Part shown: positions 8,034-16,951 of the stretch, in pieces | Numbering within the stretch: the stretch's first letter is position 1 | Layout: each line of letters starts with the position of its first letter | NCBI RefSeq assembly: GCF_006440775.1 | Contig: NZ_VFTZ01000005.1 | Coordinates: forward strand, 1 to 64,000 | Direction of reading: 5' to 3' | Source: Mesorhizobium sp. B2-7-2 | GTDB lineage: Bacteria > Pseudomonadota > Alphaproteobacteria > Rhizobiales > Rhizobiaceae | Length of the DNA: 64,000 nucleotides | Position numbers and translations under genes: made by a program | The notes under the pieces: generated by a model | Told to the model about the DNA's origin: nothing | The model's input: only the letters and a program-made list of their open reading frames with translations | The model's database searches: none

Positions 8034-8957
8034 CTACTCCGCCGCCGACAGCTCGGCCTTCACCTCATTGAGGATGCGCCGGCCCTCGCCCTCGCCGATA
8101 CGGGCGATATCGTCCTGGTATTTTAGAAGCACGCCGATTGTGTCCGACACGGTCTCCGGATCGAGCGCCACCTTGTCGAGCTCGGTCAGCGCGCCAGCCC
8201 AGTCGATGGTTTCGGCGACGCCGGGCGCCTTGAACAGCTCGACCTGGCGCAGCTTCTGGATGAAGGACACGACCTCTGCCGACAGCCGGCGGTTCGCCTG
8301 CGGCACCTTGCGCCGCACGATCTCCAGCTCGCGCTCGGCGTTCGGATAGTCGACCCAGTGGTAGAGGCAGCGACGCTTCAGCGCGTCGTGGATTTCGCGC
8401 GTCCGGTTGGTGGTGATGATGACGATCGGCGGCTCTTCCGCCTTGATCGTGCCAAGCTCGGGAACTGTGACCTGGAAATCAGAAAGGATTTCGAGCAGGA
8501 ACGCCTCGAAAGCTTCGTCGGTGCGATCGAGCTCGTCGATCAGGAACACCGGCGCCGCGCCAGCCTTGCCGGTCAGCGCGTCGAGCACCGGACGGCGGAT
8601 CAGGTATTTCTCGGAAAAGACGTTGCGCTCCATATCGGAGCGGACGACCGTGCCCGCCGCTTCCTCCATGCGGATCTCGATCATCTGCGCGGCATAATTC
8701 CACTCATAGACGGCCGACGAGACGTCGAGCCCTTCATAGCATTGCAGCCGGATCAGCCGGCGGCCGAGCGCGCCGGCCAGCACTTTGGCGATCTCGGTCT
8801 TGCCGACGCCCGCCTCGCCTTCGAGGAACAAGGGCCGCTTCATGCGCAGTGAAAGAAACAGCACCGTTGCCAGCGAACGGTCCGCGACATAATCCGCGCC
8901 TGTCAAAAGATCGAGCGTTTCGTCGATCGTCTTCGGCGCGGGGCGCGGCGCGGTCAT
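8034..8957 (-). CDS. MoxR/CoxD family AAA+ ATPase
   Basis: A 307-residue MoxR-type AAA+ ATPase. Walker A is GEAGVGKTE (about residues 47-55), Walker B is VFLIDELDRTDEAF, sensor 1 is VIITTNRTREIHDALKRRC, and a C-terminal lid domain follows. MoxR ATPases are chaperones that mature metalloenzymes together with VWA proteins; this one pairs with the CoxE-like gene six bases downstream. The family likeness is to CoxD (the DVSSAVYEWNYAAQ segment is typical). A flavin reductase gene ends 28 bases upstream on the same strand. Confidence 0.92.
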   Translation of the reverse strand: MTAPRPAPKTIDETLDLLTGADYVADRSLATVLFLSLRMKRPLFLEGEAGVGKTEIAKVLAGALGRRLIRLQCYEGLDVSSAVYEWNYAAQMIEIRMEEAAGTVVRSDMERNVFSEKYLIRRPVLDALTGKAGAAPVFLIDELDRTDEAFEAFLLEILSDFQVTVPELGTIKAEEPPIVIITTNRTREIHDALKRRCLYHWVDYPNAERELEIVRRKVPQANRRLSAEVVSFIQKLRQVELFKAPGVAETIDWAGALTELDKVALDPETVSDTIGVLLKYQDDIARIGEGEGRRILNEVKAELSAAE

Positions 8958-8985
8958 CTTGTCTCCGTGGATCCCGCTTGCACGT

Positions 8986-9480
8986 TCAAAGAAAATGATA
9001 GCCGCGGTTGTGGTAGATCAGCGGTCGCAAATTATCGCCGATGCGCAGGCCTGTCACCTTGCCAAAAAGCACACGGTGGGTGGCAAGGTCCTTGCTATCG
9101 ATGATCTCGCAGTCGAACACGGCCAGCGCGCCTTTCAGCGTCGGGGCGCCGGTCGAGATCACATCCCATTCGGCAAGCGCGAAGCGCTCCTCCACCGGCA
9201 GGCCGGTGACGCCTGAAAAGGCGACCGATACGGCTTCCTGGTCCGATGCGAGTGTGTTGAGCGCGAACTTGCCGTTCTTGACGAAAGCCTCGTTCTTGGC
9301 GTTCTCGCGGTTGAGGCAGACCAGCACCGTCGGCGGGGTGTCCGAAACCGAACAGGCGGCGATCACCGTCGCGCCCCTTTTGCCGCCAGGCCCGTCGGTC
9401 GTCACCACATGCACATGGCCGGCAAAATGGGCCATCGCATCGCGATAATGCTGCGGCCCGATGTCATTGATCTTCAGCAC
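8986..9480 (-). CDS. Flavin reductase family protein (RutF/HpaC-like)
   Basis: A 164-residue FMN-binding flavin reductase-like protein. It has the HVHVVTTDGPGGKRGATVIAACSVSDTPPTVLVCLN core of the family and a C-terminal LIYHNRGYHFL. Such enzymes use NAD(P)H to reduce free flavin for a partner monooxygenase, but no monooxygenase gene is nearby. GTG 9480 was chosen because AGGTGG lies 7-8 bases upstream; a longer reading to 9531 has no ribosome binding site. It is the first gene of the minus-strand cluster that includes the MoxR and CoxE genes, so a link to molybdenum enzyme maturation is possible. Confidence 0.88.
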   Translation of the reverse strand: MLKINDIGPQHYRDAMAHFAGHVHVVTTDGPGGKRGATVIAACSVSDTPPTVLVCLNRENAKNEAFVKNGKFALNTLASDQEAVSVAFSGVTGLPVEERFALAEWDVISTGAPTLKGALAVFDCEIIDSKDLATHRVLFGKVTGLRIGDNLRPLIYHNRGYHFL

Positions 9481-9671
9481 CCGATGTCCACCTGTCGAAA
9501 CCAGTCCGTTATATATGGCGGCATATTGCACGCCACAAGTTGCATAGCATGGGCGAAGTGCTTGACCGCAATCCGCAAATTCGCGTGTTGCGCGGCGCTT
9601 AGCCAGCCTTTAGGCATTTCCTGGAATAGTGTCGGGACTGTATTCCCGGCATGGAGGATCTCTTAGCCCGA

Positions 9672-10742
9672 ATGCGTCTTCTCACGACGACATCAGCCGC
9701 GCTGCTCTGGTTGTCGCTGGCCGCGAGCGCCGACGCCGAGACGCTGGTCGGCGTTGCCGCGCCGCTTTCCGGCCCATCGGCGATCCTCGGCAAGCAGATC
9801 GCGGCCGGCGCCGGCCTGGCGGCCGAAGCGAACGGCATCGCGATCAAGGCCGTGGACGATGCCTGCACCGCCGATGGCGGCGCCGCGGCGGCGAAGGAAT
9901 TCGTCGACGCCAAGGTCAATGTCGTGGTGGGCTTTCTCTGCACCGACGCGATCGAGGCGGCGCTGCCGATCCTCAAGGATGCCAACATCCCGGTCATCAC
10001 CGTCGGCGTGCGTACCGAAAGCCTGACCGACCGGCGCGCCAAGACCGGCTGGCCGGTCTACCGGCTCGGCCCGCGCGGCGACGATGAGCGCAATGCGGTC
10101 GCCGCCAAGCTAATCCAGCTCTGGCGCGACGACCTGTTCGCCATCGTCGATGACGGCACCATCTATGGCCGCGAGATGGCCGAGACCTTTCGCGCCGCAG
10201 CCGAGCAGGCTGCCTTGAAGCCGGTCTTCACCGACACGTTCCGGCCGCAGCTCGACAACCAGATCGGGCTGATCGGCCGGTTGAAGAAGGCCGGCGCGAC
10301 CAAGGTGTTCGCCGGCGGCGACGGCGACGACATCGCCATCATGGGCCGCGACGCCGCCCGTCTCGATGCCGGCATCACCTTTGCCGGCGGCGAAAACCTG
10401 CGCACGCCGCCGGGCGATGTGCCCTATGCCGTCGGCACGCTGATGATCGCCCCGCCGGAATGGTCGGAGATCGCCGATCCCAAGGTGGTGCAGGCATTCG
10501 CAGCGAAGAACATCGTGCCGGACGGCTACACGCTTCCGGCCTATGCCGCGGTCGAGGTCGCCAAGGCCGCGCTGGCCGGTGCGGAAAGCGCTGGGCAGCC
10601 GCTCGGCGAAGCCCTGACCGGCCGTGATTTTGCGACCGCGATCGGCACCGTCCGCTTCGACGACAAGGGCGATCTCAGCCAGAACCCGTTCCGCCTCTTC
10701 CGCTTCGACGGCACGCATTTTGAGCCGCTGGAGGACAAGTGA
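9672..10742 (+). CDS. Branched-chain amino acid-type ABC transporter substrate-binding protein
   Basis: A 356-residue periplasmic ligand-binding protein of the LivK/Peripla_BP_6 type. It has a signal peptide ending near ASADAE, then LVGVAAPLSGPSAILGKQIAAG, the standard first strand and loop, followed by VVGFLCTDAIEAALPIL and TVGVRTESLTDRR. Ligand specificity cannot be read from sequence. No permease or ATPase genes are adjacent. Its stop overlaps the start of a P1-family peptidase gene (TGATG), so the two are translationally coupled. ATG 9672 begins a good signal peptide; an earlier ATG at 9651 overlaps the GGAGG that probably serves as ribosome site. Confidence 0.88.
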   Translation: MRLLTTTSAALLWLSLAASADAETLVGVAAPLSGPSAILGKQIAAGAGLAAEANGIAIKAVDDACTADGGAAAAKEFVDAKVNVVVGFLCTDAIEAALPILKDANIPVITVGVRTESLTDRRAKTGWPVYRLGPRGDDERNAVAAKLIQLWRDDLFAIVDDGTIYGREMAETFRAAAEQAALKPVFTDTFRPQLDNQIGLIGRLKKAGATKVFAGGDGDDIAIMGRDAARLDAGITFAGGENLRTPPGDVPYAVGTLMIAPPEWSEIADPKVVQAFAAKNIVPDGYTLPAYAAVEVAKAALAGAESAGQPLGEALTGRDFATAIGTVRFDDKGDLSQNPFRLFRFDGTHFEPLEDK

Positions 10743-11758
10743 TGTTCCGCACTGGTCCGCGCAATCTGATCACCGACGTCGCCGGCCTTCGCGTCGGCAA
10801 TACCGCCGACGCCAGTCTCAAATCCGGCGTGACGGTGGTGCTGTGCGACGAGCCCGCGGTTGCCGGCGTCCAGGTACTGGGCGGCGCGCCGGGCACGCGC
10901 GAGACCGACCTGCTCGAGCCGCAGAACTCGATCGCGACGATCCATGCCGTCGTTCTGTCCGGCGGCTCCGCCTTCGGCCTCGACGCAGCCTCGGGCGTGC
11001 AGGCGGCGCTGCGCGAAAAGGACATCGGCGTCGAGGTCGGCGGCTTCCGCGTGCCGATCGTGCCGGCCGCGATCCTGTTCGACCTGCGCAATGGCGGCGA
11101 CAAGGATTGGGGCCGCTATCCACCCTATCGCGAGCTCGGCTATGAGGCCGTGCAGGCGGCAACCGTCGACTTCGCCATCGGCACGGCGGGCGCCGGCACC
11201 GGCGCCCTGACCTCCGGCCTGAAAGGCGGGCTGGGCTCCGCCTCGACCGTGCTCGACAGCGGCGTCACCATCGGTGCGCTCGCCGCCGTCAATCCGACCG
11301 GCTCGGTGACGGTCGGCCGCAGCCCCCATTTCTGGGCGGCGCCCTTCGAGATCGGCGACGAGTTCGGCGGCCTCGGCTACCCGGCCCCGCTGCCTGAAGA
11401 TGCCAGGAAGATCCTGCTGAAATACCGCGACAGGCAAATGGGCGGCGAGGTCGAAGGCGGCAGCACCACCATCGCCGTCATCGCCACGGATGCTGTCCTG
11501 ACCAAGGCCGCGGCCAAGCGGCTGGCGATTTCGGCGCATGACGGCTTCGCACGCGCCATCTGGCCGACGCACACGCCGGCGGACGGCGATCTCGTGTTTG
11601 CCCTGGCGACCGGCAGGAGCGGCATCGAACTCGGCGCCGATGCCGCGATCGACCTGTTCGCCGCGGCAGGCGCCACCATGGCGCGCGCGATCAGCCGCGG
11701 CGTCCATGCCGCGACACCGGCCGAGGGCGACCTGTTTCCTGTTTGGTCGTCGCGTTGA
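10742..11758 (+). CDS. P1 family peptidase (DmpA / aminopeptidase-esterase type)
   Basis: A 338-residue Ntn-hydrolase-like P1 peptidase. It has the family N-terminus LITDVAGLRVGNT, the GGSAFGLDAASGV glycine-rich block and the core segment GGSTTIAVIATDA. In this family the precursor cleaves itself just before the catalytic Ser or Thr of that segment; here the likely scissile bond is Gly240-Ser241 (inference from family). Members are D-amino-acid esterases, beta-peptidyl aminopeptidases or nylon-oligomer hydrolases. It has no signal peptide. The start overlaps the stop of the binding-protein gene, suggesting that the imported ligand is a substrate. GTG 10739 is an alternative start. Confidence 0.9.
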   Translation: MFRTGPRNLITDVAGLRVGNTADASLKSGVTVVLCDEPAVAGVQVLGGAPGTRETDLLEPQNSIATIHAVVLSGGSAFGLDAASGVQAALREKDIGVEVGGFRVPIVPAAILFDLRNGGDKDWGRYPPYRELGYEAVQAATVDFAIGTAGAGTGALTSGLKGGLGSASTVLDSGVTIGALAAVNPTGSVTVGRSPHFWAAPFEIGDEFGGLGYPAPLPEDARKILLKYRDRQMGGEVEGGSTTIAVIATDAVLTKAAAKRLAISAHDGFARAIWPTHTPADGDLVFALATGRSGIELGADAAIDLFAAAGATMARAISRGVHAATPAEGDLFPVWSSR

Positions 11759-11765
11759 CGGCTAA

Positions 11766-12023
11766 TCAAGTCGGATCGGATTTTTCTTCCTCGAAGGTAA
11801 CCGCGACATCCGAATTCGCGGAGAGCCACACCTTCTGGCCGTCGATTTCCGCGACCAGGGCAAGCGAAATGTAGTGATGATGGTTCTTGTGCGAGCCCAT
11901 GCCGCTGTCGGCCTTGGTCAGCTTGATCCGGTCACCCTCGACTTTGTCGACTGTGCCGATATGGACGCCGTCGGCGCCGATCACTTCCATGTGTCCGCGT
12001 ATCTTGCTGATGTCGGTGCTCAT
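11766..12023 (-). CDS. DUF2171 domain protein
   Basis: An 85-residue soluble protein fitting DUF2171, a PRC-barrel-like family found mainly in alpha-proteobacteria. Its strands are MEVIGADGVHIGTVDKVEGDRIKL, with the histidine-rich SHKNHHHYISLALVAEID loop near the middle. The role is unknown. ATG 12023 has GGAGAACCAG directly upstream. It ends seven bases from the stop of the convergent P1-peptidase gene. No terminator hairpin is obvious between them. Confidence 0.85.
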   Translation of the reverse strand: MSTDISKIRGHMEVIGADGVHIGTVDKVEGDRIKLTKADSGMGSHKNHHHYISLALVAEIDGQKVWLSANSDVAVTFEEEKSDPT

Positions 12024-12298
12024 GCTGGTTCTCCGCTGGATGGCGATTTGCCCTTTCGGATGCGAGACGGCCGACAATAACCAATGAACGCCGGATTGGA
12101 TGCATCGCACGGCGCGTCTCGTCCATCGTGGCGTGATTAGCATGACGCTGATGAGACAGATGACAAACCGACGACGCTCTCGGTTTGCAACACTTGTCGG
12201 GGTCAGCATCTGGTTTGCGCGGCAGCGGCGTTGAGCATTGGGCCTGGCTCTGTTAGGACGCGGCCGACGCTTTCTCCCAGGCAGGACTTAGAAAACGG

Positions 12299-13606
12299 AT
12301 GATCCCTCGCTATTCCCGGCCGGAAATGGTCGCCATCTGGTCGCCCGAAACCCGCTTCCGCATCTGGTTCGAGATCGAGGCGCATGCCTGCGACGCGCTG
12401 GCCGAGCTCGGCGTCATTCCGAAGGAAGCGGCGAAGACGATCTGGGAAAAGGGCGGCGCCGCCAAATTCGACGTCGCCAAGATCGACGAGATCGAACGCG
12501 TCACCAAGCATGACGTCATCGCTTTCCTGACCCATCTCGCCGAATTCGTCGGACCGGATGCCCGCTTCATCCACCAGGGCATGACCTCGTCGGACGTGCT
12601 CGACACTTGCCTTGCCGTGCAGTTGACCCGGGCCAGCGACATCCTGCTTGCCGATATCGACGCCTTGCTTGCGGCGCTGAAGCGCCGCGCCTTCGAGCAC
12701 AAGGACACCGTCACCATCGGCCGCAGCCATGGCATCCATGCCGAGCCGACCACATTCGGCGTCAAGCTGGCGCAGGCCTTTGCCGAGTTCTCGCGCTGCC
12801 GCGAACGGCTGGTGCACGCGCGCGAAGACATCGCCACCTGCGCCATTTCCGGCGCCGTCGGCACCTTCGCCAACATCGAGCCTTATGTCGAAGAGCATGT
12901 GGCGGCAAAGCTTGGCCTGAAGCCGGAGCCGGTGTCCACGCAGGTCATCCCGCGCGACCGCCATGCCATGTTCTTTGCCACGCTTGGCGTCATCGCCTCG
13001 TCGGTCGAACGCCTCGCCATAGAGATCCGCCATCTGCAGCGCACCGAGGTGCTGGAAGCGGAAGAGTATTTCTCGCCGGGCCAGAAGGGCTCGTCGGCTA
13101 TGCCGCACAAGCGCAACCCGGTGCTGACCGAAAATCTCACCGGCCTTGCCCGCATGGTGCGCGCCTACGCCATGCCCGCGATGGAAGACGTGGCGCTCTG
13201 GCACGAGCGCGACATTTCGCATTCCTCGGTCGAGCGCATGATCGGGCCGGATGCGACTGTGACGCTGGATTTCGCGCTGTCGCGCCTGACCGGCGTCGTC
13301 GACAAGCTGCTCGTCTACCCCGAGAACATGGAAAAGAACCTCAACAAGTTCCGCGGCCTGGTGCATTCGCAGCGCGTGCTTCTGGCGCTCACTCAGGCCG
13401 GCTTGTCACGCGAGGACGCCTATCGGCTGGTGCAGCGCAACGCTATGAAAGTCTGGGAACACGGCGCCGATTTCCTGGAGGAACTGCTTGCCGACAAGGA
13501 CGTCACGGCGGCGCTGCCCGAAGCCGAAATCCGCGAGAAATTCGACCTCGGCTATCACACCAAGCATGTCGACACGATCTTCAGGCGGGTGTTCGGGGAA
13601 GCTTGA
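12299..13606 (+). CDS. purB: Adenylosuccinate lyase
   Basis: A 435-residue PurB. It catalyses two purine steps: cleavage of SAICAR to AICAR with fumarate release, and of adenylosuccinate to AMP. The sequence shows the fumarase/ASL superfamily blocks: MTSSDVLDT near residues 98-106, [10 protein letters not shown] near 141, and the signature [11 protein letters not shown] near 263-273, which carries the catalytic Ser loop. Length and C-terminal ASL_C domain are normal. ATG 12299 begins the conserved [17 protein letters not shown]. The 275 bases upstream show no gene. Other pur genes follow from 17005, so this is a loose purine cluster rather than one operon. Confidence 0.97.
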   Translation: MIPRYSRPEMVAIWSPETRFRIWFEIEAHACDALAELGVIPKEAAKTIWEKGGAAKFDVAKIDEIERVTKHDVIAFLTHLAEFVGPDARFIHQGMTSSDVLDTCLAVQLTRASDILLADIDALLAALKRRAFEHKDTVTIGRSHGIHAEPTTFGVKLAQAFAEFSRCRERLVHAREDIATCAISGAVGTFANIEPYVEEHVAAKLGLKPEPVSTQVIPRDRHAMFFATLGVIASSVERLAIEIRHLQRTEVLEAEEYFSPGQKGSSAMPHKRNPVLTENLTGLARMVRAYAMPAMEDVALWHERDISHSSVERMIGPDATVTLDFALSRLTGVVDKLLVYPENMEKNLNKFRGLVHSQRVLLALTQAGLSREDAYRLVQRNAMKVWEHGADFLEELLADKDVTAALPEAEIREKFDLGYHTKHVDTIFRRVFGEA

Positions 13607-13640
13607 GGCCGAACAAAGGCGCGCTGGCGCCCGGCTGGAA

Positions 13641-13829
13641 CACCCCTCATCCGTCTTGTCGCTTCGCGACAAGCCACCTTCTCACACAAGGGGAGAAGGG
13701 GGAATTTGGCGCCCGCGCCTCAGCTAATCACCGATGCCGCGATTGGCAGTGGCGCCGGCGCGGTCTTCCCTTCTCCCCTTGTGGGAGAAGGTGGATCGGC
13801 GCGCTAGCGCCGAGACGGATGAGGGGTAC
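13641..13829. repeat. Inverted pair of intergenic repeats (CTTCTCCC family)
   Basis: Two inverted copies of one element lie at 13641-13710 and 13766-13829. The shared pieces are ACCCCTCATCCGTC, ACCTTCTC and CAAGGGGAGAAGGG, read in opposite directions. The block fills the space between purB and the convergent VOC dioxygenase gene and may act as a shared terminator. It resembles a second inverted pair at 36461-36640 in layout and in its CTCCCC/GGGGAG core. Confidence 0.8.
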
Positions 13830-13851
13830 TCCAGCTTGACGCAGCCGTCGC

Positions 13852-14664
13852 TCAAGCCTTCCCAGGCACGGTCCTGATCACCGTGCCCCACGGGTCCTCA
13901 CGGCTCGTCTCATCCTTGACATTGTCCGAGCGCATCTCGACCCAGGCGAGGCCCGAGCGCGACGGATCGCGGCGGCCGGCGCCGGCGCTCTGCCAGGCAT
14001 TGGCGCCGATATGGTGGTGGTAATGGCCGGACGACAGGAACACCGCCTGACCGCCATATTTGGCGACGGTGTCGAAGCCGAACTGGTCATGCCACCAAGC
14101 CTCGGCGTCCTCCGGCCGGCCGACGCGCAGATGCACATGGCCGACAATGGTGTTATCCGGCGCGCCCTGCCAGCCGGCATCGCCCGCCGGCACGCTACCC
14201 ACCACCGCCGGCAGATTCAGCCGCTCGGTCGCCATAGCAATACGGTCGCCGTTCCATTTCCAGTCCTGCGGGCGGCGATCGGCATAGATCTCGATGCCGT
14301 TGCCCTCTGGGTCAGTGAGATAGAGCGCCTCGCTGACCAGATGGTCGGAGGCGCCCTCGATCCCGATGTGGTTGGCGGCGGCGTGGCTGATCCAGCGGCC
14401 AAGGTCCGCGCGCGACGGCAAAAGGAAAGCTGTGTGGAAAAGGCCGGCGCTTCGCGGATCGTCGGGCTTGGCCGACGAAGCCTGTTCGAGCACCAGCAGC
14501 GGCCGATTGGCTGCGCCGAGCGTGATCGCGCCGTCGGTGCGGCTCAATTCCTGCAGGCCGACGACGGCGCGGTAATAGGCCGCCAGGCTTTCGGCATCGC
14601 GCGCCTTTAGCCCGACACGCGACACGCTGACCGGGGTGGTCGCGGCAAAAGGCAGTTCGCTCAT
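13852..14664 (-). CDS. VOC family protein, catechol 2,3-dioxygenase (CatE)-like
   Basis: A 270-residue protein with two vicinal-oxygen-chelate modules, as in CatE-type extradiol dioxygenases and glyoxalase-fold proteins. Module 1 starts VSRVGLKARDAESLAAYYRAVVGL and carries LFHTAFLLPSRADLG and the DPEGNGIEIYADR end. Module 2 has the metal-ligand pattern GHVHLRVGRPEDAEAWW and SSGHYHHHIGANAW. Candidate metal ligands are the His of HVHL, the His of HYHHH and a late Glu. ATG 14664 has GGAGAG seven bases upstream. The actual substrate is unknown; annotation as a dioxygenase is by family only. Confidence 0.85.
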   Translation of the reverse strand: MSELPFAATTPVSVSRVGLKARDAESLAAYYRAVVGLQELSRTDGAITLGAANRPLLVLEQASSAKPDDPRSAGLFHTAFLLPSRADLGRWISHAAANHIGIEGASDHLVSEALYLTDPEGNGIEIYADRRPQDWKWNGDRIAMATERLNLPAVVGSVPAGDAGWQGAPDNTIVGHVHLRVGRPEDAEAWWHDQFGFDTVAKYGGQAVFLSSGHYHHHIGANAWQSAGAGRRDPSRSGLAWVEMRSDNVKDETSREDPWGTVIRTVPGKA

Positions 14665-14863
14665 CAAACTCTCCGTTCGGGCAGCGCTTATCCCAGCATG
14701 GGATTGTCGTGGCCGCCAGCCATTGTTCCTTGTTCCCCTCCAAATCGTCGATTGCGCTCGTTCACACAAGAGAGCAAGAATCGAACAAGTTGTTCACAAT
14801 TGTGATCGCTCCGAATTTTCCGACAGGGTTGCAGCCAAGAAGGCCGCTCGCTACATCGGCGCC

Positions 14864-15421
14864 ATGAAAGTCAAAGACGCAGATATCCTGATCGTGCCGG
14901 GCTACACCAATTCCGGCCCCGAGCACTGGCAGACCCGCTGGCAGTCGAAACTGTCGACGGCGCGCCGGGTCGAGCAGGCGGAATGGACGAAGCCTGTGCG
15001 CGAGGACTGGACGGCGAGCGTGGCGAACGCCGTCAACGAGGCCGAGCGGCCGGTAGTGCTCGTTGCGCACTCGCTGGGCGTGACTGCGGCGGTGCAGGCC
15101 ATCCCGCAATTCAAGAAGCCGGTCGCCGGCGCCTTCTTCGTCGCGCCGCCCGACGTCTCCAATCCGGAAATCAGGCCAAGGCATCTGATGACCTTCGGCC
15201 CCTATTCGCGCGATCCCCTGCCCTTTCCGTCCATCGTGATCGCCAGCCGCAACGATCCGTTCTGCGCCTTCGAGGTCGCCGAGGACATTGCCGCCGCCTG
15301 GGGATCGCTCTTCATCGACGCCGGCGAGGCAGGCCATCTCAACCACGACGCCGGCTTCGGCCCGTGGCCCGAGGGTTCGATGACTTTCGCCAAATTCCTG
15401 ACGGAACTGAAAGAACCCTGA
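14864..15421 (+). CDS. RBBP9/YdeN-family serine hydrolase
   Basis: A 185-residue alpha/beta hydrolase of the RBBP9/YdeN family. It has the family start ILIVPGYTNSGPEHWQTRW, the nucleophile elbow VAHSLGV (Ser about residue 68), DPFCAFEVAEDIAAAWG containing the acid region, and AGHLNHDAGFG with the catalytic His. The physiological substrate is unknown. ATG 14864 gives the standard family N-terminus; the ribosome binding site is weak. It diverges from the VOC dioxygenase gene across about 200 bases and converges on the aldolase gene eight bases away. Confidence 0.88.
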   Translation: MKVKDADILIVPGYTNSGPEHWQTRWQSKLSTARRVEQAEWTKPVREDWTASVANAVNEAERPVVLVAHSLGVTAAVQAIPQFKKPVAGAFFVAPPDVSNPEIRPRHLMTFGPYSRDPLPFPSIVIASRNDPFCAFEVAEDIAAAWGSLFIDAGEAGHLNHDAGFGPWPEGSMTFAKFLTELKEP

Positions 15422-15428
15422 TCGGCGT

Positions 15429-16202
15429 CTAGGAGCCGATCGAATCCCGCATGCTCTTCAACAGCGTTTTCGCGCCGAGCGAGATCAGCGTGTGGTCCGA
15501 GCCCATGGCGAGCAGCCGGAAGCCCATCGACACGACGCGCCCGGCAATCGCCGGTTCGATGACATAGATCGCGGCATGCTTGCCGGCCTTGCGCGTCCGC
15601 TCGGCGATCGACGCGACCGTCTCCATCATGCTTTCCAGCGTCGAGTTGATGGTGGTGCCGTTCGACCAGGCGATCGAGAAATCCGACGGACCGACGAAGA
15701 TGCCGTCGATGCCGGGCGTATCCAAAATACCGTCCAGCGCCTCGAGGGCGGCCCGCGTCTCGACCATGGCGAAAGCCATGGTGCGCTGGTTCGTGTCGCG
15801 CAGCCATTCGGCATGGTCGCCCTTGCCATGGCGCGGGAAAGCATAGGTCGGGCCCCAGGAGCGTTCGCCCAGCGGCGGATATTTCATCGCGGCGGCGAAT
15901 TGCCTTGCATCGGCCACGGAGTTCACCATCGGCGCGATCACCGCCTCTGCGCCGAAATCGAGCGCGCGGCTCGCCATATCGAAGCGTCCGACCGGAATGC
16001 GCACCAGCGCCGGCTTGTTGGCGGCGAGCACCGGCACCAGGCCGCGCAGCACGCTGTCCTCATGATGTCCGCCATGCTGCATGTCGAGTGTGACGGCGTC
16101 AAAACCCTGCTTGGCGATGATTTCGACCGTCAGCGCGTCCGGCACGCCCGACCAGGCGGTGAACAGCGTTTCGTCGGCGGCCAGGCGGGACTTGAGCGAC
16201 AT
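15429..16202 (-). CDS. HpcH/HpaI aldolase family protein
   Basis: A 257-residue class II pyruvate aldolase of the HpcH/HpaI type (HHDE/2-keto-3-deoxy sugar aldolase fold). Signatures are FDAVTLDMQHGGHHED, RIPVGRFDMASRALDFGAEAVIAPMVNS, the metal ligand region MVETRAALEALD, and GIDGIFVGPSDFSIAWS. Members cleave 4-hydroxy-2-oxo acids to pyruvate plus an aldehyde; the natural substrate here is not identifiable. ATG 16202 has AGGAAAC upstream. It appears to be a single-gene unit between the DUF1476 gene's terminator and the convergent hydrolase gene. Confidence 0.9.
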   Translation of the reverse strand: MSLKSRLAADETLFTAWSGVPDALTVEIIAKQGFDAVTLDMQHGGHHEDSVLRGLVPVLAANKPALVRIPVGRFDMASRALDFGAEAVIAPMVNSVADARQFAAAMKYPPLGERSWGPTYAFPRHGKGDHAEWLRDTNQRTMAFAMVETRAALEALDGILDTPGIDGIFVGPSDFSIAWSNGTTINSTLESMMETVASIAERTRKAGKHAAIYVIEPAIAGRVVSMGFRLLAMGSDHTLISLGAKTLLKSMRDSIGS

Positions 16203-16256
16203 CGGAAGTTTCCTTGTAAACAATCCGCAGTTTTGGCCGGAAATGATGTGAAGGCA

Positions 16257-16286
16257 AAGAAAAACCGCCCGGCTTGGCCGAGCGGT
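16257..16286 (-). terminator. Terminator after the DUF1476 gene
   Basis: Hairpin ACCGC-C-CGGC (16264-16273) with GCCG-A-GCGGT (16277-16286), one mismatched pair, followed on the minus strand by TTTTTCTTT. It ends the minus-strand transcript from the DUF1476 gene, 124 bases before it, and isolates the aldolase gene. Confidence 0.7.
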
Positions 16287-16300
16287 CGATTGGTCCAGTC

Positions 16301-16408
16301 AGAGCAATTTCAGGAGAATGCGCAACGGTTTTCCGTCCGGAATTGCGTAAAAACAAAGAGATGGCGCATGACGCCGAAAAGCGCGAGGCGGTTTTCGGAC
16401 GACACAGC
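16301..16408. repeat. Two rhizobial GCGGTTTTC repeats in tandem
   Basis: Two related elements run end to end. The first (from AGAGCAATTTCAGG through CGGTTTTCCGTCCGGAATTG) is an imperfect palindrome. The second (GCCGAAAAGCG...GCGGTTTTCGG) is its sister type. The second runs up to the stop codon of the DUF1476 gene. The same family recurs at 24032, 32718, 39465, 41103 and 44752. Confidence 0.75.
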
Positions 16409-16409
16409 C

Positions 16410-16730
16410 TCAGCTGTTCTTGATCTCCTCGATCGCCTGCGCCATCAGCTCGTCCATGGTGCGGCGGATCTGATGGTCGGACTGGGCGACACCGGCCGCG
16501 TCAAAATCCGTGCGGATCTTGCGGAAAACATCGTGGTCGCCCGCTTCCTCGATATCGGAGACCACCACTTCCTTGGCATAGGCTTCGGCATCGGCGCCGG
16601 ATTTGCCCAGTTTCTCGGCGGCCCACAGGCCAAGCGCCTTGTTGCGGCGCGCCGCAGCCTTGAAGCGAAGCTCCTCGTCGAAGGCGAATTTGCGCTCGAA
16701 GCCCTCTTCGCGGTCTTTCATGCTGCTCAT
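16410..16730 (-). CDS. DUF1476 protein, ATP synthase inhibitor zeta subunit family
   Basis: A 106-residue highly charged helical protein. It matches DUF1476, whose Paracoccus member is the zeta subunit that inhibits the F1 ATPase (family knowledge). It shows the diagnostic SMKDREEGFERKFAFDEEL start and a C-terminal IRRTMDELMAQAIEEI helix. ATG 16730 has GGAGGG six bases upstream; the longer frame to 16844 is shadow. The gene is divergent from purC, with a 274-base gap between the two starts. This neighbourhood is common in alphaproteobacteria. Confidence 0.9.
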   Translation of the reverse strand: MSSMKDREEGFERKFAFDEELRFKAAARRNKALGLWAAEKLGKSGADAEAYAKEVVVSDIEEAGDHDVFRKIRTDFDAAGVAQSDHQIRRTMDELMAQAIEEIKNS

Positions 16731-16951
16731 GACGTCCCTCCGATCAATCCGATTCGCTTGGCGGTGAATATGTGTGATGGGCAAGCACAAACCAAAAGGT
16801 CGCGAGCGGGTCAATATGCTTCGTCGCATGCTGCGCTGCGGCATTTCAGTCCCGAAAGCAGTTGATTCGCGGGATTTGCCGATTGAGCAAACAAGGCGAT
16901 TGCGATAACACCGGCATTGAACGCCGCCTTCGCCATACTAATTTAGGCAGA

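Noticed and set aside
6751..8349. 532-aa plus-strand frame over the CoxE region
   Set aside because: It is antisense to the CoxE and MoxR genes, which have clear motifs.
12024..12298. Small gene before purB
   Set aside because: Short frames here have no ribosome binding site or recognisable sequence.
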